64,000 nt of DNA, taken from assembly GCA_022036555.1 (NCBI GenBank), contig CM039141.1, forward strand, positions 8,591,773-8,655,772, in the 5' to 3' direction. The stretch comes from Microstegium vimineum (lineage: Eukaryota > Streptophyta > Magnoliopsida > Poales > Poaceae). Shown here piece after piece: positions 24,696 through 36,035 of this stretch. Within the stretch, counting starts at the first letter, position 1; each line of letters begins with the position of its first letter. The position numbers and the translations under genes are program-made. The notes beneath the pieces are model-generated. The model was not told the origin of the DNA. It worked only from the letters and a program-made list of their open reading frames with translations, and ran no database searches.

Positions 24696-25641
24696 TAGAG
24701 GGTAGAACTGGATTTTATCTTCCTCAAGAATTCTTGGGACTTCTTTTCTAGAATTACGTGCCCAAAAGAATAATATCTCAACCTCTTTCATGCATGTATT
24801 TAAATCTTTTACCACATTACCTACATCAATGGAAGGTTTATTCGACCTTGCGTCCATAGGTAGAACATATGGTGAAGATCTGCCAATCACTGCCCTCTTA
24901 TTTTTGGAGTTGTCCCTAAAAGAATTAGTACTTTGTGAAGCAATATTTTCTGAAGCATGTTGTGCAGGTCAGTGAGTATTATCAACAAGCACATCATTCC
25001 GGTTCTTGAACACTTGCACCCTAGTTTCAGTGGATGGATTGTCAAAGTCATCTTCTGGCTCTGCAAAATCATCATCTCCCTCGCGGTGCTCAGGGATCCC
25101 TTCATCTCGGAGGCTCCTTAAGCCATCAGCATTTTCAAAATTCTGACTGACCTCTCTAGCAGCAGGGAATGAAGATTGAGCAGTTACTTTTGTGGCTGCT
25201 GTCACCGAGTTCCTCCCAGCACTCATATGATCTTTCGTCAGAGAAGACAGAATATAAGCGTGGTGAGAAGCTTCAAGTGCACATCTTCCATCTAACGCTT
25301 CTCTAACAAAACGCTTCCTCTCCTGGCATAGAACAAGGACCTTGTCATCTTCAAGCTTAGAAGGCGCCACCCCCATTTTTGAAGAGCAAGATCACTCAGA
25401 GCCTCAAGAACAATACTTGGACATGCCAATTTGAGGCCATCAACGGATGATCTGCATTCTGCAAGTGATAGTGTCTGTGTGATGCGGCTTCCTATCTCTG
25501 ATGCTGCAAGGCTGCAATAGTTTGAAACATTCCCAGTTAGACCATATACTAAATTTTGAACGATCTGAATTTTCTTCTTAATAGGAAGAAACAAAAAGGG
25601 AGCAAAATATTTTGGATGACTAATTTTTGAAAAATTTGGTA

Positions 25642-25720
25642 CCCTGTTTAGTTCCATTTTGCAAAAAAGGAGCCCAAAATGCAAATTTTTTTTGCAAAAT
25701 AGAGTAACTAAACAGGGCCT
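25642..25720. mobile_element. very short foldback MITE
   Basis: About 80 bp: CCCTGTTTAGTTCCATTTTGC at the left pairs with GGCCCTGTTTAGTTACTCTA (reverse complement of the right end), both followed by TTTGCAAAA. It would form one hairpin. It lies in the upstream region of the DUF630/632 pseudogene. Confidence 0.6.
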
Positions 25721-27081
25721 TAGAAATAACCTTGTTTCTACAGCGACTTGGAGCGCGAAAGAACCTGCGGCGCCCAATCCCCAGGGGGCGGTGCCGTCGT
25801 CTCCGCTCCCGACCGACTGCTCCCCGCCGACACGGCGCCGCTCGCACAGGCAAACCAGGGTAGGTGGTAGTGGAGAGGATGCGCCACCGCCACGTGCGGA
25901 GTACGAGGGCAGGGAAGGCGCCACGCCATTGCCGTGGGCTACGGTGAGAGCAAAGCGCCGACGGCGACCCGGCGGGGGCTGTCCTCGTCCCAGGTGGGCT
26001 CCGCCAGCCGATCCGCATATGAGAGGCCCATTCGAATGGAAACAGGCCGGCCCATTGGAGAAGAAGAGGGCCATACCTGAACCCGCTCCCTACGGGCCCA
26101 CCAACCCCGCTTTCGCCGCTCCCATTTCAAAAAAAATATTCCCTTTCTTTCCTTTTCCTTTCCTCAAAACAAAGGGTCCCAAACCAGCAGAGAGGCAGCT
26201 GTTAATCGTAATTAGTGCGCGCTAATCAAATGCTCCTCTGCCCTCCCGACCGTTGCCCCCATCAACCCATCATATCCCACACCGCCCTGCCACGGCCGCC
26301 GACCCCACTCGCCTTCGCCTTCGCCCTCGCCCTGCCGCCGGCTCCACTCCACTAGATTCGCCTCCTCGCCTGAGATTCTCGCAGGTTTCCCCGCACCCCT
26401 CCTCCTCCTCCTCGTCTACTCGATCCGGCAATCGAATTATCGCAGGGGTTTACTTTCGGTACGAGTTGCTGCGGAGTGGTTCCGAATTCCGCGTCGGGTT
26501 TTGTGCGATCGACGCGCTAGGGCGTGCAGGATCGGAAGGGCGTCCGTGGGTCGGCGGCGGCTCCGGGATCGAGGATCGACGGGGAGTGGTTTTGCGAGGC
26601 GAATTTCCGTTGGGGGGTTTAGTTTTGGAGGGTTCGGTTGTCGCTCCTGGTTATGGATTGAGAGGGGTTGGGTCTTTGGGCGGTTCGGTGCCCCTGGGAT
26701 CCAGGATCGAACAAGTTTGTTGCCTTTTCTGGTGTCCTTGTGCCCCTGTTTTTGTCTGATTTCCCGATTATATAGGATACTGATGAGAAGTAGACCATGG
26801 GCATGTATGCGCTTTGGTTGGGAGTTCAATTTCCTTGCCAAGGATACGGGGGGAAGTATGCTATGCCCCTGTTAATATTTTTGTTTACTTCTCGGATAAT
26901 TTGTGAAAGGATCTATTGCCTTGCCTTGTAATTATTCAGCTCTCTGCAAATTACGATCTAATGTGTCTCATGGTTAGTTCTTTGCTGACTACCAATATGC
27001 TGCAACCCATGCAGGGACTAGTTTGTGGGTGGAATCCCGAATCAAGGAACCTGTGAATTGAATCCTCGGCACTTCTGAAAC
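25721..27081. other. divergent upstream region and 5' UTR of the coiled-coil gene
   Basis: GC-rich DNA between the minus-strand DUF630/632 pseudogene and the plus-strand coiled-coil gene, so it may hold two promoters. A 5' UTR intron of the plus-strand gene is likely: donor TTCTCGCAG|GTTTCC at 26386/26387 and acceptor CCATGCAG at 27014. Open frames on both strands reflect base composition. Confidence 0.45.
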
Positions 27082-30000
27082 ATGAGAAGATTCTTTTTCT
27101 TTGGGTCCCCTGCTGCAAACCCTGATGAGGGAAATGGACAACCGATCAATGATAACAAGACTAGTAGACATAGTAAAAGGACAGATGAGGGAAAGGACAG
27201 TTCCGGTTCCTGCAGCACAAGATTGTCGAGATCCAGAAGCCGTCGTCAGAAGCGGCATAAGGAGGAACCAGCCAATCCCAAGCAACTCAGGAGGTCCATG
27301 TCATTCTCATCCCCGGGCAGAAACAGTTGTGTGGATGAACGATGCTATAGCTTCTCGGGTGATATCCCATGCTCTTTGTATGATGAATCTGATGCACCCC
27401 ACCATGCCAAAGATGTCGTGTAAGTAGTCATATTACCTCATAATAATTGTTGTCCGTACTACTTATGATACAACATGTTGTTTACCATTGATTGAAATGA
27501 TAGTATTGGCCATTAGCCCGCGTGTTACCTATTTGCCATTTGATCCATGTTACTAAAATCTAGAGAAAAGAGAAATGCGTATAAAAAAATAATGAAATAG
27601 CAAATACACCGTGGTGTGTCAATCTGCAAACTCTACTTATTTTAGCTATTATTCTGAATGCTTAATTATTTTTGCAAAGGGGCTGTCTTTTATGGTTGTT
27701 CAGTTTCAGTGCACATGCAGATTTTCTCTGGTATCTATCAATGATTTATACTTTATGATTGTTCAGTTTCAGTGCACATGCAGATTTTCTCTGGTATCTA
27801 TCAATGATTTATACTGGGTTTGATTGCATACTAAGTTACATTCTTTCATTTTTCACTCAAATACACATTCTTGCGATTGAGTTCAAAAGTGGTTCAAGTA
27901 GGTTCCATGGTGTCCTGTGACACCAATGTCTATAGAAAATAGATGCTTCATATTTTTTGTTAGATATAGACGACACCATGATGCAATGGAGATGACACAA
28001 GTAGTTCTTCAGTTTAGATCCTCTTTACTACTAGTGTTTCTGTGGCCAGACTCTTTTTTGGTTTTAGGGCCATATGTATCGTAGCTCATTTTTCCAGCAT
28101 GTCATCTGAAAATGATGTTAACAGTATATCTTAACTTGCAGTACCGACATGTGGTCTCCAGAAGGGAATCCATTGTTGAGAGAATATGCAATAAAGACCC
28201 CAAAAGATCATTCTGCAATGGAAAGTGATTCTCCTCGTTCAAAATGCTGTTCATGCTCAGCAGGACACTCTCCTGTTAGCTCTCCAATTGCTATACAATG
28301 CAGATCAACAAGACTAAGCAATTTATTAAACAAGAATGAAGTACTAGATCGGTACATTGATAGAGGGCATGAAGATGCAATCGTAAATGAGAAACAGAAG
28401 CAGTGCACCCCTGTCACATCTATAGTTTCTAATTTGGGAAGGCCACCTCGACCCCAGTCTACGGTACCATCCATACCAAAATCAATGAAAGAGACAACGG
28501 AGGGCTACCCAGATGTGGACTTAAAAGACGCCTTCCTTTGGCGACTTGCTCAAGAGGGTACAGGAGATACCCACAAGATTTCAACTATGTACAGTGCATT
28601 TAGACGCCACATAAGCATGTCAGAAGCTTCTGAGAGAGAAAGTTTAACATCTGTTGAAGATATTTATGAAGATTTACAAGATGTGAGACTTCCAAATGTT
28701 ATCTGCCCCTCCACCTGTCCTACTTCAGGTATAACTTCACGTTGCTCCTATCATTGTAGGGTCATGCTTTTGTGATGGTTCTCAATATATGTTTTTTTTT
28801 TGGAATCAGCGGAAGACGAAACCGATGATGTGCTGCTTCAAAGAGCTAAAGAAGTTGAGTCAAGGTTTATTTTTCCTTGTGGAGATGAATATGAATTCAA
28901 CACCTCAAATGATATGTTTCAGTTGATCCAGCAACTGACTGAAGATAGGAAACAATTAGCACATGAATTGTCCTCAGAGATTAAGGCACGTGTTACAGAA
29001 AGGTTTGCTGCCAAAGAGCAATACAAACAAACAAACAGAGAATTGGAAATCAGAACTAGGAGGCTGGAGAAGGAGAAGAGTGAAGTACAAACTACACTGG
29101 AGAGAGAGATGGACAGAAGGTCAGACGATTGGTCTATCAGGCTATCAAGATTTCAATCTGAAGAAGAGAGACTACATGAACGGGTGAGAGAACTCGCAGA
29201 GCAGAATGTGTCATTTCAGAGAGAAGTTACTTTTCTTGAAGCAAATAAGGCTGAAGCTTCAACGACAGTTGCAAGTTTGGAAACGCAAAACAGCAAACTA
29301 AATGACGATCTAGAGAAACTCAGAAATGAGCATGAGAAACTCCATGGTTCCTCGGTAGATTTGCAGGCTCGTTTTGCTGAGGTTGTAGAGGAAAGGGACC
29401 ACATCCGGGAATATTTGAAGGCCAAGGAGGGAGAGAATAAAGCATTGCACAAAGTGATTGCAAGACTACAAACAACATGTAATGAGCAGGAAAGGACAAT
29501 CACAGGCCTGAGACAAGGATGCATAGATGAATTAGATAGGAAATTTGTTGAGTGCACCACCAGTGATAAAACAAGGAAACTGCAAATGGAACTTATTAGA
29601 CTGACAGGGGTGGAGCAAAAGTTGAGAGGTGAAATTCGATCTTGTGATCTTGAAGTAGAATCCCTCAGACAAGAAAATATTGCACTCTTAAGTCGTTTAC
29701 AAGGTGCTGGAAATGGAGCAAGCTTCTCCTCGATTCGCCTTGACCAGGAGCTTCAGGCTAGAGTGGATAACCTGCAAATGCAAGGCTTGTCACTGCTTGA
29801 TAAGATTAGCCAACTTTGTGCTAAATTGCTAGATCTGATGAAACACAAGAGACATGAAAATGAATATTTGAGTGGTAATGATGCATTAACATTCAGTGAT
29901 TACACTTTTGAGTACCAGAGCATCAAAGGAGGAATCGAAGGTCTGAAGCGAAGTTTGAAGGCAATCAATTCTATACTAAGTGAAAAGCAAAATACTAAAG

Positions 30001-31262
30001 AAAAATCTGGTGAAATTGCAGCTGAAGGTAGTCCTTCCAAAGATCAAACGGTGAGTTACTTCTGGTACAAAACAACCTTTGTCATTTGAGGTTTACTTTG
30101 CCATGTGGTTGTCCAGTTAAAAAAAAAATTCACAGTAAAGATTCTCTAGAAGTATGTTTTTGGATAGTTACATGTGCTTTGGAATGTGTTTTATGAAAGT
30201 TCTACAGTAAGAGTTTACATCTGCTCTGTGAATATAGTTGAATTAATAGTGACTTGACTATTATGAAAAGAAATGTTTCAAGAAGTTTGCGTCCTTGAGC
30301 ATATATTTATCATCACCAAATAACTTTCGTTCTTATGTAGGATGATTTTGAACTCAAGCTGAAAGAAGAGACTATGCTGAACAGAGTACTGAAGGAGGCA
30401 GTCTTGTCAAAGGAACTTGACATTGAACAATTGCAATCTGATCTGGCATCTTCACTTCGCATCCAAGATGTTATTAGAAACGAGATCCAGAGAGTTCAGG
30501 ATGAACTTTCTTGCATAACCCACAAAGCTAAGCAGTTGGAGCTTCAGGTATCATGAGTTCATTGCATATTTCACATCTTTATTCCCAATAAACCTGCAGT
30601 TCATTGTTTTTCTCTGATCAAAGTAGGATTTTGATAATGATTTCCCTTTCATAATGAATTACTCTTAACATGTCTGGTGTTAGCCAACTGTAGTTGTCAA
30701 GCTGCAGTATGTCTCAAAATACTTATAAGTAGGTAGGTCTTTTTGCTTATTGACTTGGTTACCGACAACAGATGTCACTCCCATCTCCTTGATCTATAAA
30801 ATTATTAGAAATTCATTTCAATGTTTGAATCAAGTTATTTGCTGCTTGTTTATCTTTACCTAGTCATTATTTTCAAGTTTTTGCATCCTGCCTAAGTTGA
30901 AAACCTGCTGTGTTGTTACAGATTTATTGGTTTGCTGTGCTTAACAGGTTTCGAAGAAGGATGAGTCAATCAATGAGATCCAACAGGATTTCCAGGAATC
31001 TGCAAAGGAGTTGGCTGCTCTCCGTGGAACACTGAAAACAGTGACGGAGGAGAGGGACCTGTCGTGGCAGGAAGCAAAGCAGCTGAGAAGAAACATCAGC
31101 ATCATGCAGAACGAGGTTGTGTCGCTGAAGAAGAAGATCGAAGCCCTGGACGAGGACATACTTGTCAAGGAGGGGCAGATCACGATATTGCAGGACAGCA
31201 TCGACAAGCCGTTGGACATCATCTGCAGCCCAAGGTCGATGAGGGAGTTCGACATGGCATGA
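27082..31262 (+). CDS. long coiled-coil protein (DUF7653-like), five exons
   Basis: Exons 27082-27419, 28142-28728, 28810-30050, 30341-30547 and 30948-31262, all GT-AG with consistent phases, join to 895 residues. The N-terminus MRRFFFFGSPAAN is followed by about 300 residues of Ser/Arg/Lys-rich, probably disordered sequence (TRLSRSRSRRQKRHKEE), a conserved patch ending in KDAFLWRLAQEGTGDTHKI, and then about 500 residues of nearly continuous coiled coil rich in Glu, Lys, Leu and Gln (for example LEKEKSEVQTTLEREMDRR). Plant proteins with the MxxFFFF start are usually annotated as myosin-heavy-chain-like or COP1-interactive-like proteins of uncharacterised function; the DUF number is from memory. 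No motor, kinase or membrane segment is visible. A structural or scaffolding role is an inference only. The gene is intact. Confidence 0.85.
27690..27815. repeat. 63-bp tandem duplication in intron 1
   Basis: Two adjacent 63-bp copies (about 27690-27752 and 27753-27815) containing GTTCAGTTTCAGTGCACATG differ by about one base, so the duplication is recent. Confidence 0.9.
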
Positions 31263-33139
31263 AGACGGATGCTGTTTCACCGAGGAAGTTGATGGTGTTA
31301 AATCTGAGACTTTCAGATATACGTGCGTTTTTTTCTCGAAGACAGAGAGATGCTTGTGACTAGTGGCCGTTCATACGCTTCCTTCAGTTTCTTTCTTCAT
31401 CCAGTACACCATACCATAGTGGCTTGCTTTGCAACTCACTGCCCGGTTTACACCATTTGTAGACGTGCATAAATTAGGTGTGCTAAAGGTAGTTTGTTTT
31501 CCTGTTACTATCTTCTTCTTTTAATACTGTTGTTTGGAGGACTCCCGGTTACTATCTGTCGATGTAGCTATAAAATTGCCTCTTTTGTTTCTCCATTATT
31601 TCTCCATGCTCACTTTGTCAGCGAGTCAGTGGATGAAATTCAAGTTGCTGCAGAAAGGCAACACATTTCTTGGCGTATTATGTTCTGAACTAGTATGATG
31701 GACTCAGCAGACACCATTTTTCTCAATCTCCTCCATGACTGATATCAGTTTTTCTGGCTTTGGGAATTGGGAGCATTAAGCATATGGATGAAGGAATTTT
31801 CGCATCAAGGGCTGGAAGAATAACATGTGAATATGTGATGCATATATGTAAATGGTATTGGAAGTTGTCAATAGGTCCACTAGTACGTGTTACGAACGAC
31901 ACAACAATATATGTACTGTTTTCTGTCTGGTGTGACAGCATAGCTAAGACTTTTTTCCCCCGCCTGTTCCGTTCCATCTCTTCGATTTATTTCTAGACAA
32001 GGACACGCTGAATGCGTCACATCTCCGAGCTGTAGACCTTCACAAGCATTAGCTACAGAAAATACCCGCATCTCTGAGCGTCTTATTGGACGAGTAGATT
32101 AGCAGGTTAGCTTTTCTCCAATGTAGATCAAGGCTTTTATTTATGTAATTGTTTGATTGCTCTCTTTCAGTGCCCTCAGTAACCAGCTGATTACATTAAT
32201 TTGTACTGTCGATTTCAGATGCAGGTTGGAATCAACGAACCCAATTAACTTTTCAGTGACTTTGAGAGGCTGGTCTTTATTTTCTTGTTCTAAGCAGTTC
32301 CAACTTGCAACGCTGTTGAGTCTTCTTCTTCTTATTCTTCAGTTAGTTACTGGGTCAGTGCAAATAAACAGTGCTAGCTAGGGATAACTGTGTCAGCACC
32401 CTGTTTTCTCTGAAAACCATTCAACCAGTGAGCATAATTAACCGCGTGGAGTTTTCCTGCAATTATGCATGTCTACTGTCATGAATCATGTCTTTATCCT
32501 GGAAGTAATAATATATATAGTAGTGGAGACAGTGAATGCGAAGCTAGCCATCCATTGTGATTGATGCTGATGCATCGCGTCGCATCTCATCTCATCTCAT
32601 CCCATCCCAAGGTCAAACTGAGCGAGAGTCTGATGGTAGTTGGGCTTGGGCACAGGGGGCCAGCAGACACATGCAATTCAGCCGTGACGTCTGCATCCAC
32701 CGCTATCCTGATGTGCATTTATATATAATAATAAATTATCTAATTTTAATATAATACCGTGTAATTGGGATATATAGACCCATGGCCGGCGGGTCAAAAT
32801 TTATCATACGTCGATCTATTCATTTTTGTGATGTGGAAGTGGAAGGATGGGGATCAGGGACGATGGATGCCCAGACCAAGAATATATCTACGCTTAGAGT
32901 GTGCTTGTACCGTTGGATTTTTTTTTTTTAAAAAAGTTGTTATTACATTGAGTTTTGATCCAATCATTAACTATAGTGAAATGAAATTTGTTGCCTTGGT
33001 TTTCAATTTTTAGCTGGTGGATTGAACCTTTCATGTACGTGGAAAAAATCGAATAGTGATGAATTACCAACTCCGATGCAAGTGATAATCCAAGGAAAAA
33101 AAAAGGAAGAGGATGCCTATATATGGATACTACTTTTCT
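31263..33139. other. 3' UTR and intergenic DNA
   Basis: 31263 to about 31700 is likely the 3' UTR of the coiled-coil gene. The rest is AT-rich with a CATCT run at 32583-32605. No gene recognised. Confidence 0.35.
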
Positions 33140-33420
33140 CGATATACGACCCCCCCTTAAATAGGTCAACCAAGTGTCAAGAACTGCATATCTTGTCGAG
33201 ATCCTCATCCCTAAAGGTACTTGACAATAGTATTATTGGAGTCGATACACAACTCACAAAAAATACAAGAAGTCGACTAGGTGGATTGGTCCGAGTGAAG
33301 AGAAAAAAAAGCCATACAGAACTCAAAATATTTTCCGGAGATATTCATTTTTCTGAAGAGCCGGATAAGATATTAGGTGGCAGTTTGATACCACCAGAAA
33401 GAGAAAAAAAAGATTCTAAG
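33140..33420 (+). other. nuclear plastid DNA fragment (NUPT) from rpoC2
   Basis: An open frame here reads STKCQELHILSRSSSLKVLD, NSIIGVDTQLTKNTRSRLGG, VRVKRKKSHTELKIFSGDIH and DKILGGSLIPPEREKKDSK. The last part is the conserved region of the plastid RNA polymerase beta'' subunit (rpoC2). Nothing before or after belongs to a plastid gene: similarity stops abruptly after KKDSK. The fragment of about 280 bp has no stop codon, so it was transferred recently or has drifted little. It is not expected to be functional in the nucleus. Family recognition is from memory of grass rpoC2; the exact left border is uncertain. Confidence 0.8.
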
Positions 33421-33508
33421 ACAAGAGTGTCGTAAATCCAGACGGTTTTTTTTATTTAAATAAAACGGCAAGTATCTCTGCCAACATGATGGTGAGGAGT
33501 GTTTTCTT

Positions 33509-33876
33509 AGAGCATCTCCAACGGTTTTATATATTTTAATTGACAAATTTGAGAGTTTGTCAAGTCTCAAATAAATATGGCAAAGATAAAAAGAGTCAAT
33601 ATCCAATGGTTTGGCAAAACTGACTTGACAATTAACAAAATTGACTTGACAATTATCAAAATTGTGGAAATTGTTGCGGCGATTACCAAAATTGGTTGAG
33701 CGTGGAAAATGCCAAGCGTGATCCGCTAGGCATATATGTCAATCTTTCCTAGGAAATTGTCAAGTTAACAAAAATACAAAGCCTATTTATCAAATCGTTG
33801 GATATAGGAGTTTTTTTTAGATTTTTTTTTAAAAATAAGAATGCAAAACCCATTTGTAAAACCGTTGGTGATGCTC
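33509..33876. mobile_element. MITE with AGAGCATCTCCAACGG termini
   Basis: Left terminus AGAGCATCTCCAACGGTTTT and reverse complement of the right terminus AGAGCATCACCAACGGTTTT match at 19 of 20 positions. The internal part is AT-rich with repeated 'aaaattgacttgacaatta' phrases. The superfamily is not decided because no clear target duplication is seen. Confidence 0.75.
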
Positions 33877-34421
33877 TCAGTTATTAATATTCTTCCGAAA
33901 AAAAATGTCACGTGCGGTGCGGGACTGTATACGAATTTATAAAAAAAACATCAATTGGAGTTACGGTGACAATATTGTCGGCAGTGTGTGCACATCGCTG
34001 GAATTTAAGGGCATACTGTACGTACTACGTGCACAGCTAGCGCTGGAACTACTAATTTATAGAGTATATTTATTTCAGCTTTATTTGTTTCCCGCTACGG
34101 CCTGATCGACGGCCGGATTACGCACAACACATCAACAGAAGGGGGAAAAAAGGCATTTGAATTTGCAAACTACCGCATGCATGTCCTGCACTCCAGACGA
34201 ATGTATTTTTTTATGTCAGCCATTTTAGCTAAGCGACTTTTGCTTTGAGCTTTAATGCTCTGCCTCTGACCGAGAACAGGAAGACGTAACAAATTCAAAG
34301 ATCTCGATCTGTAGAAAAAAATGGTCACTTTGAAAATTACACCCTACCCTCTATTATTTGCATTGGGAGCACAGGCTTGAAATAAAAATATCAAAAGAAT
34401 TATATTTATTAAAAATGCTTA

Positions 34422-34677
34422 CTCCCCCATTCCACATTATTTTTAAATATATTATTTGCATTAAGCATCTAGATACAGTCTCTATATATAAGCACATTTA
34501 AAAATCTATCTATATATCTTGAAAAGCTAAATGTCGATCTTATAATTTATGACAAATAAAGATATTATGTACAGTATTTGACATTATCATATTTATCTCA
34601 AAATTGTAATTTTAAGAAAAACAATATTTATTTTTTTAATTATTGCTTTTTTTAAAATTTATTTTGGACGGAACGAG
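34422..34677. mobile_element. Stowaway MITE
   Basis: 256 bp, TA duplicated at 34420-34421 and 34678-34679. Termini CTCCCCCATTCCACATT and, inverted, CTCGTTCCGTCCAAAAT follow the 'CTCCCTCCGTCCC' Stowaway pattern of grasses. Confidence 0.75.
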
Positions 34678-34836
34678 TAAGTAGCTAGGAGCAGCTACAA
34701 TAAGCACGCAAGTACTGTTAGCTAGCTAGGTGCGTGAGTCAATCTAAAAAAATAGCTGCGGGTGGCCCCTTGACTCCTTGAGTGCTTCGATAATAGCATC
34801 GTCGACGTACGACTACCGGCGCGGCACCGGGAGACG

Positions 34837-35082
34837 ATGGAGAAGAAGGAGATGGCGAGCCTGCGAGCATCCCTGGTGATGGTCCCACCGTTGTCCGTCG
34901 TGGTGGTGATGGCGGCGCGGTGGTTGTGCGGCAAGCTGAGCGCGCAGTTGGCGGCGTGCCTCCCGTCGTTCCTGTCGCACCTGCTGGTGGAGGACAACAA
35001 GGACGTCGGCGAGCTGCCGGTGGCGGCGACATGCCCGCTCTGCCGCGGGCGGCTTCTGGAGGAGGGGTATTCGGTCCTCTAA
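34837..35082 (+). CDS. hypothetical small protein (81 aa)
   Basis: ATG-initiated GC-rich frame, MEKKEMASLRASLVMV then a hydrophobic segment (residues about 12-30) and a C-terminal TCPLCRGRLLEEGY with a CxxC pair. It is a GC-rich island in AT-rich DNA, which is why I list it. I do not recognise the product. The opposite strand is also open over most of the interval, so the frame may be composition-driven or a remnant of a larger gene. Low confidence. Confidence 0.25.
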   Translation: MEKKEMASLRASLVMVPPLSVVVVMAARWLCGKLSAQLAACLPSFLSHLLVEDNKDVGELPVAATCPLCRGRLLEEGYSVL

Positions 35083-36035
35083 ATCATTTTCTCTCACACT
35101 CATTCATCCTCTATATCTCCAATCTATATCAACGCACTTATTTAAATATATGTAATCGAAATTTAAATTGGATTTTTTTTGAATTATAACATTTTTTTGC
35201 TCTGTCGGCCGCTATCACGTTACAGCTAGCGCATGCGCCGGTCTCATGTTCGATAGCGAATAGACATAGGGTAACCGGTGCGTACTTTTTTTTCCCGGTA
35301 AATGACTCCTCCAGAATAGGTAGCGTTGCCCGGTGCGGTCAGTCGTTGTACTAGTTCTGAGTATGTACAGTGTTGGCACGCATCGCGCATGCATGCATTG
35401 TACTCTCCTCCTATGTTGGTATATACGGACTGGATCTGTGTACGGAGTATACAGCAGCAGCATGGCGATGGAAGAAATGGGTGCAGTGCAGGTGGTGATG
35501 TGAGATCGATCGCCGGGTGCATTACATTGCATGCTGCGGCGACGGCGAGACAACGACACGTACTAGTAGTACGTCTCGGGGTCGTCAGCTCCGCTCCGAC
35601 GTGTCACGTGTCGAGCAAGCAAGCAGCCTGCTGGCAGGCAGGCAGGCCCCCTCTGTAGTCTGTCTCTGTCCTCGATCGACCCCCGACCTGCTGTGGATCT
35701 CAGAGCTGTAGCTGTCACGTCGACGGTGCGGTGCGGTGCGGGTGCGGCGAGCGCTCCCCGGCCCTCACCGAGTCGCGGGCCGAGGTCAGTGACGGATTCG
35801 GCAGCTCCGACGAAGCCTGCAAATTAAGTAGTGGGCTGGGCCTGATGAGTCCGAACGTGAGAATGCAGGATGTCCTCGACGCAAAGCAATCAGTGACGGA
35901 CTGATGCTCTGTTCCATCGAAAACATGTGACAATTCTCACACAAGTGAGAGGGAGCCTCGAGAGACAAGTGACAAGCGATTTGAAATCCTGGGGCCAGGG
36001 CTAGTGAAAGGAGTACAGTGAGAGTGGGACTGACT
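35083..36035. other. intergenic, POT1 upstream region
   Basis: No gene recognised. The last few hundred bases are GC-richer and probably hold the POT1 promoter and 5' UTR. Confidence 0.35.

Larger units (their letters stand above)
20135..25376 (-). pseudogene. DUF630/DUF632 (NRG2 / REL2-like) gene, disrupted
   Basis: Family members are plant proteins with an N-terminal DUF630 and a large DUF632, implicated in nitrate signalling and leaf development. The start (25376) reads MGVAPSKLEDDKVLVLCQER and KRFVREALDGRCAL, the DUF630 signature. The same frame continues to DUF632 (DVGNVVKDLNTCMKEVEILF, RILEEDKIQFYPL) but is cut by a TGA at 24971-24969 and then by the LINE at 22154-24695. Beyond it, remnants follow in order: exon 22018-21944 (HGSKPTSFLATLF), about 21725-21541 (STLHRLYAWESKLYDEVK), about 21434-21200 (ASSAICRKYDERCKKL, then an in-frame TGA, then VKDLHSRVLVAVHKIGYISK) and about 20700-20135 (WMKLVDDLPTADFEEAIEGL to EMIWRRKD). 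Several frames shift between pieces. With two in-frame stops, frameshifts and an exonic LINE, this is a pseudogene. An exon-like stretch at 25370-25520 upstream may be 5' UTR. Confidence 0.85.

Noticed and set aside
25292..26074. 260-codon minus-strand frame across the start of the DUF630/632 gene
   Set aside because: It overlaps the DUF630 start in another frame and runs through GC-rich upstream DNA; only a short exon-like part near 25370-25520 might be transcribed leader.
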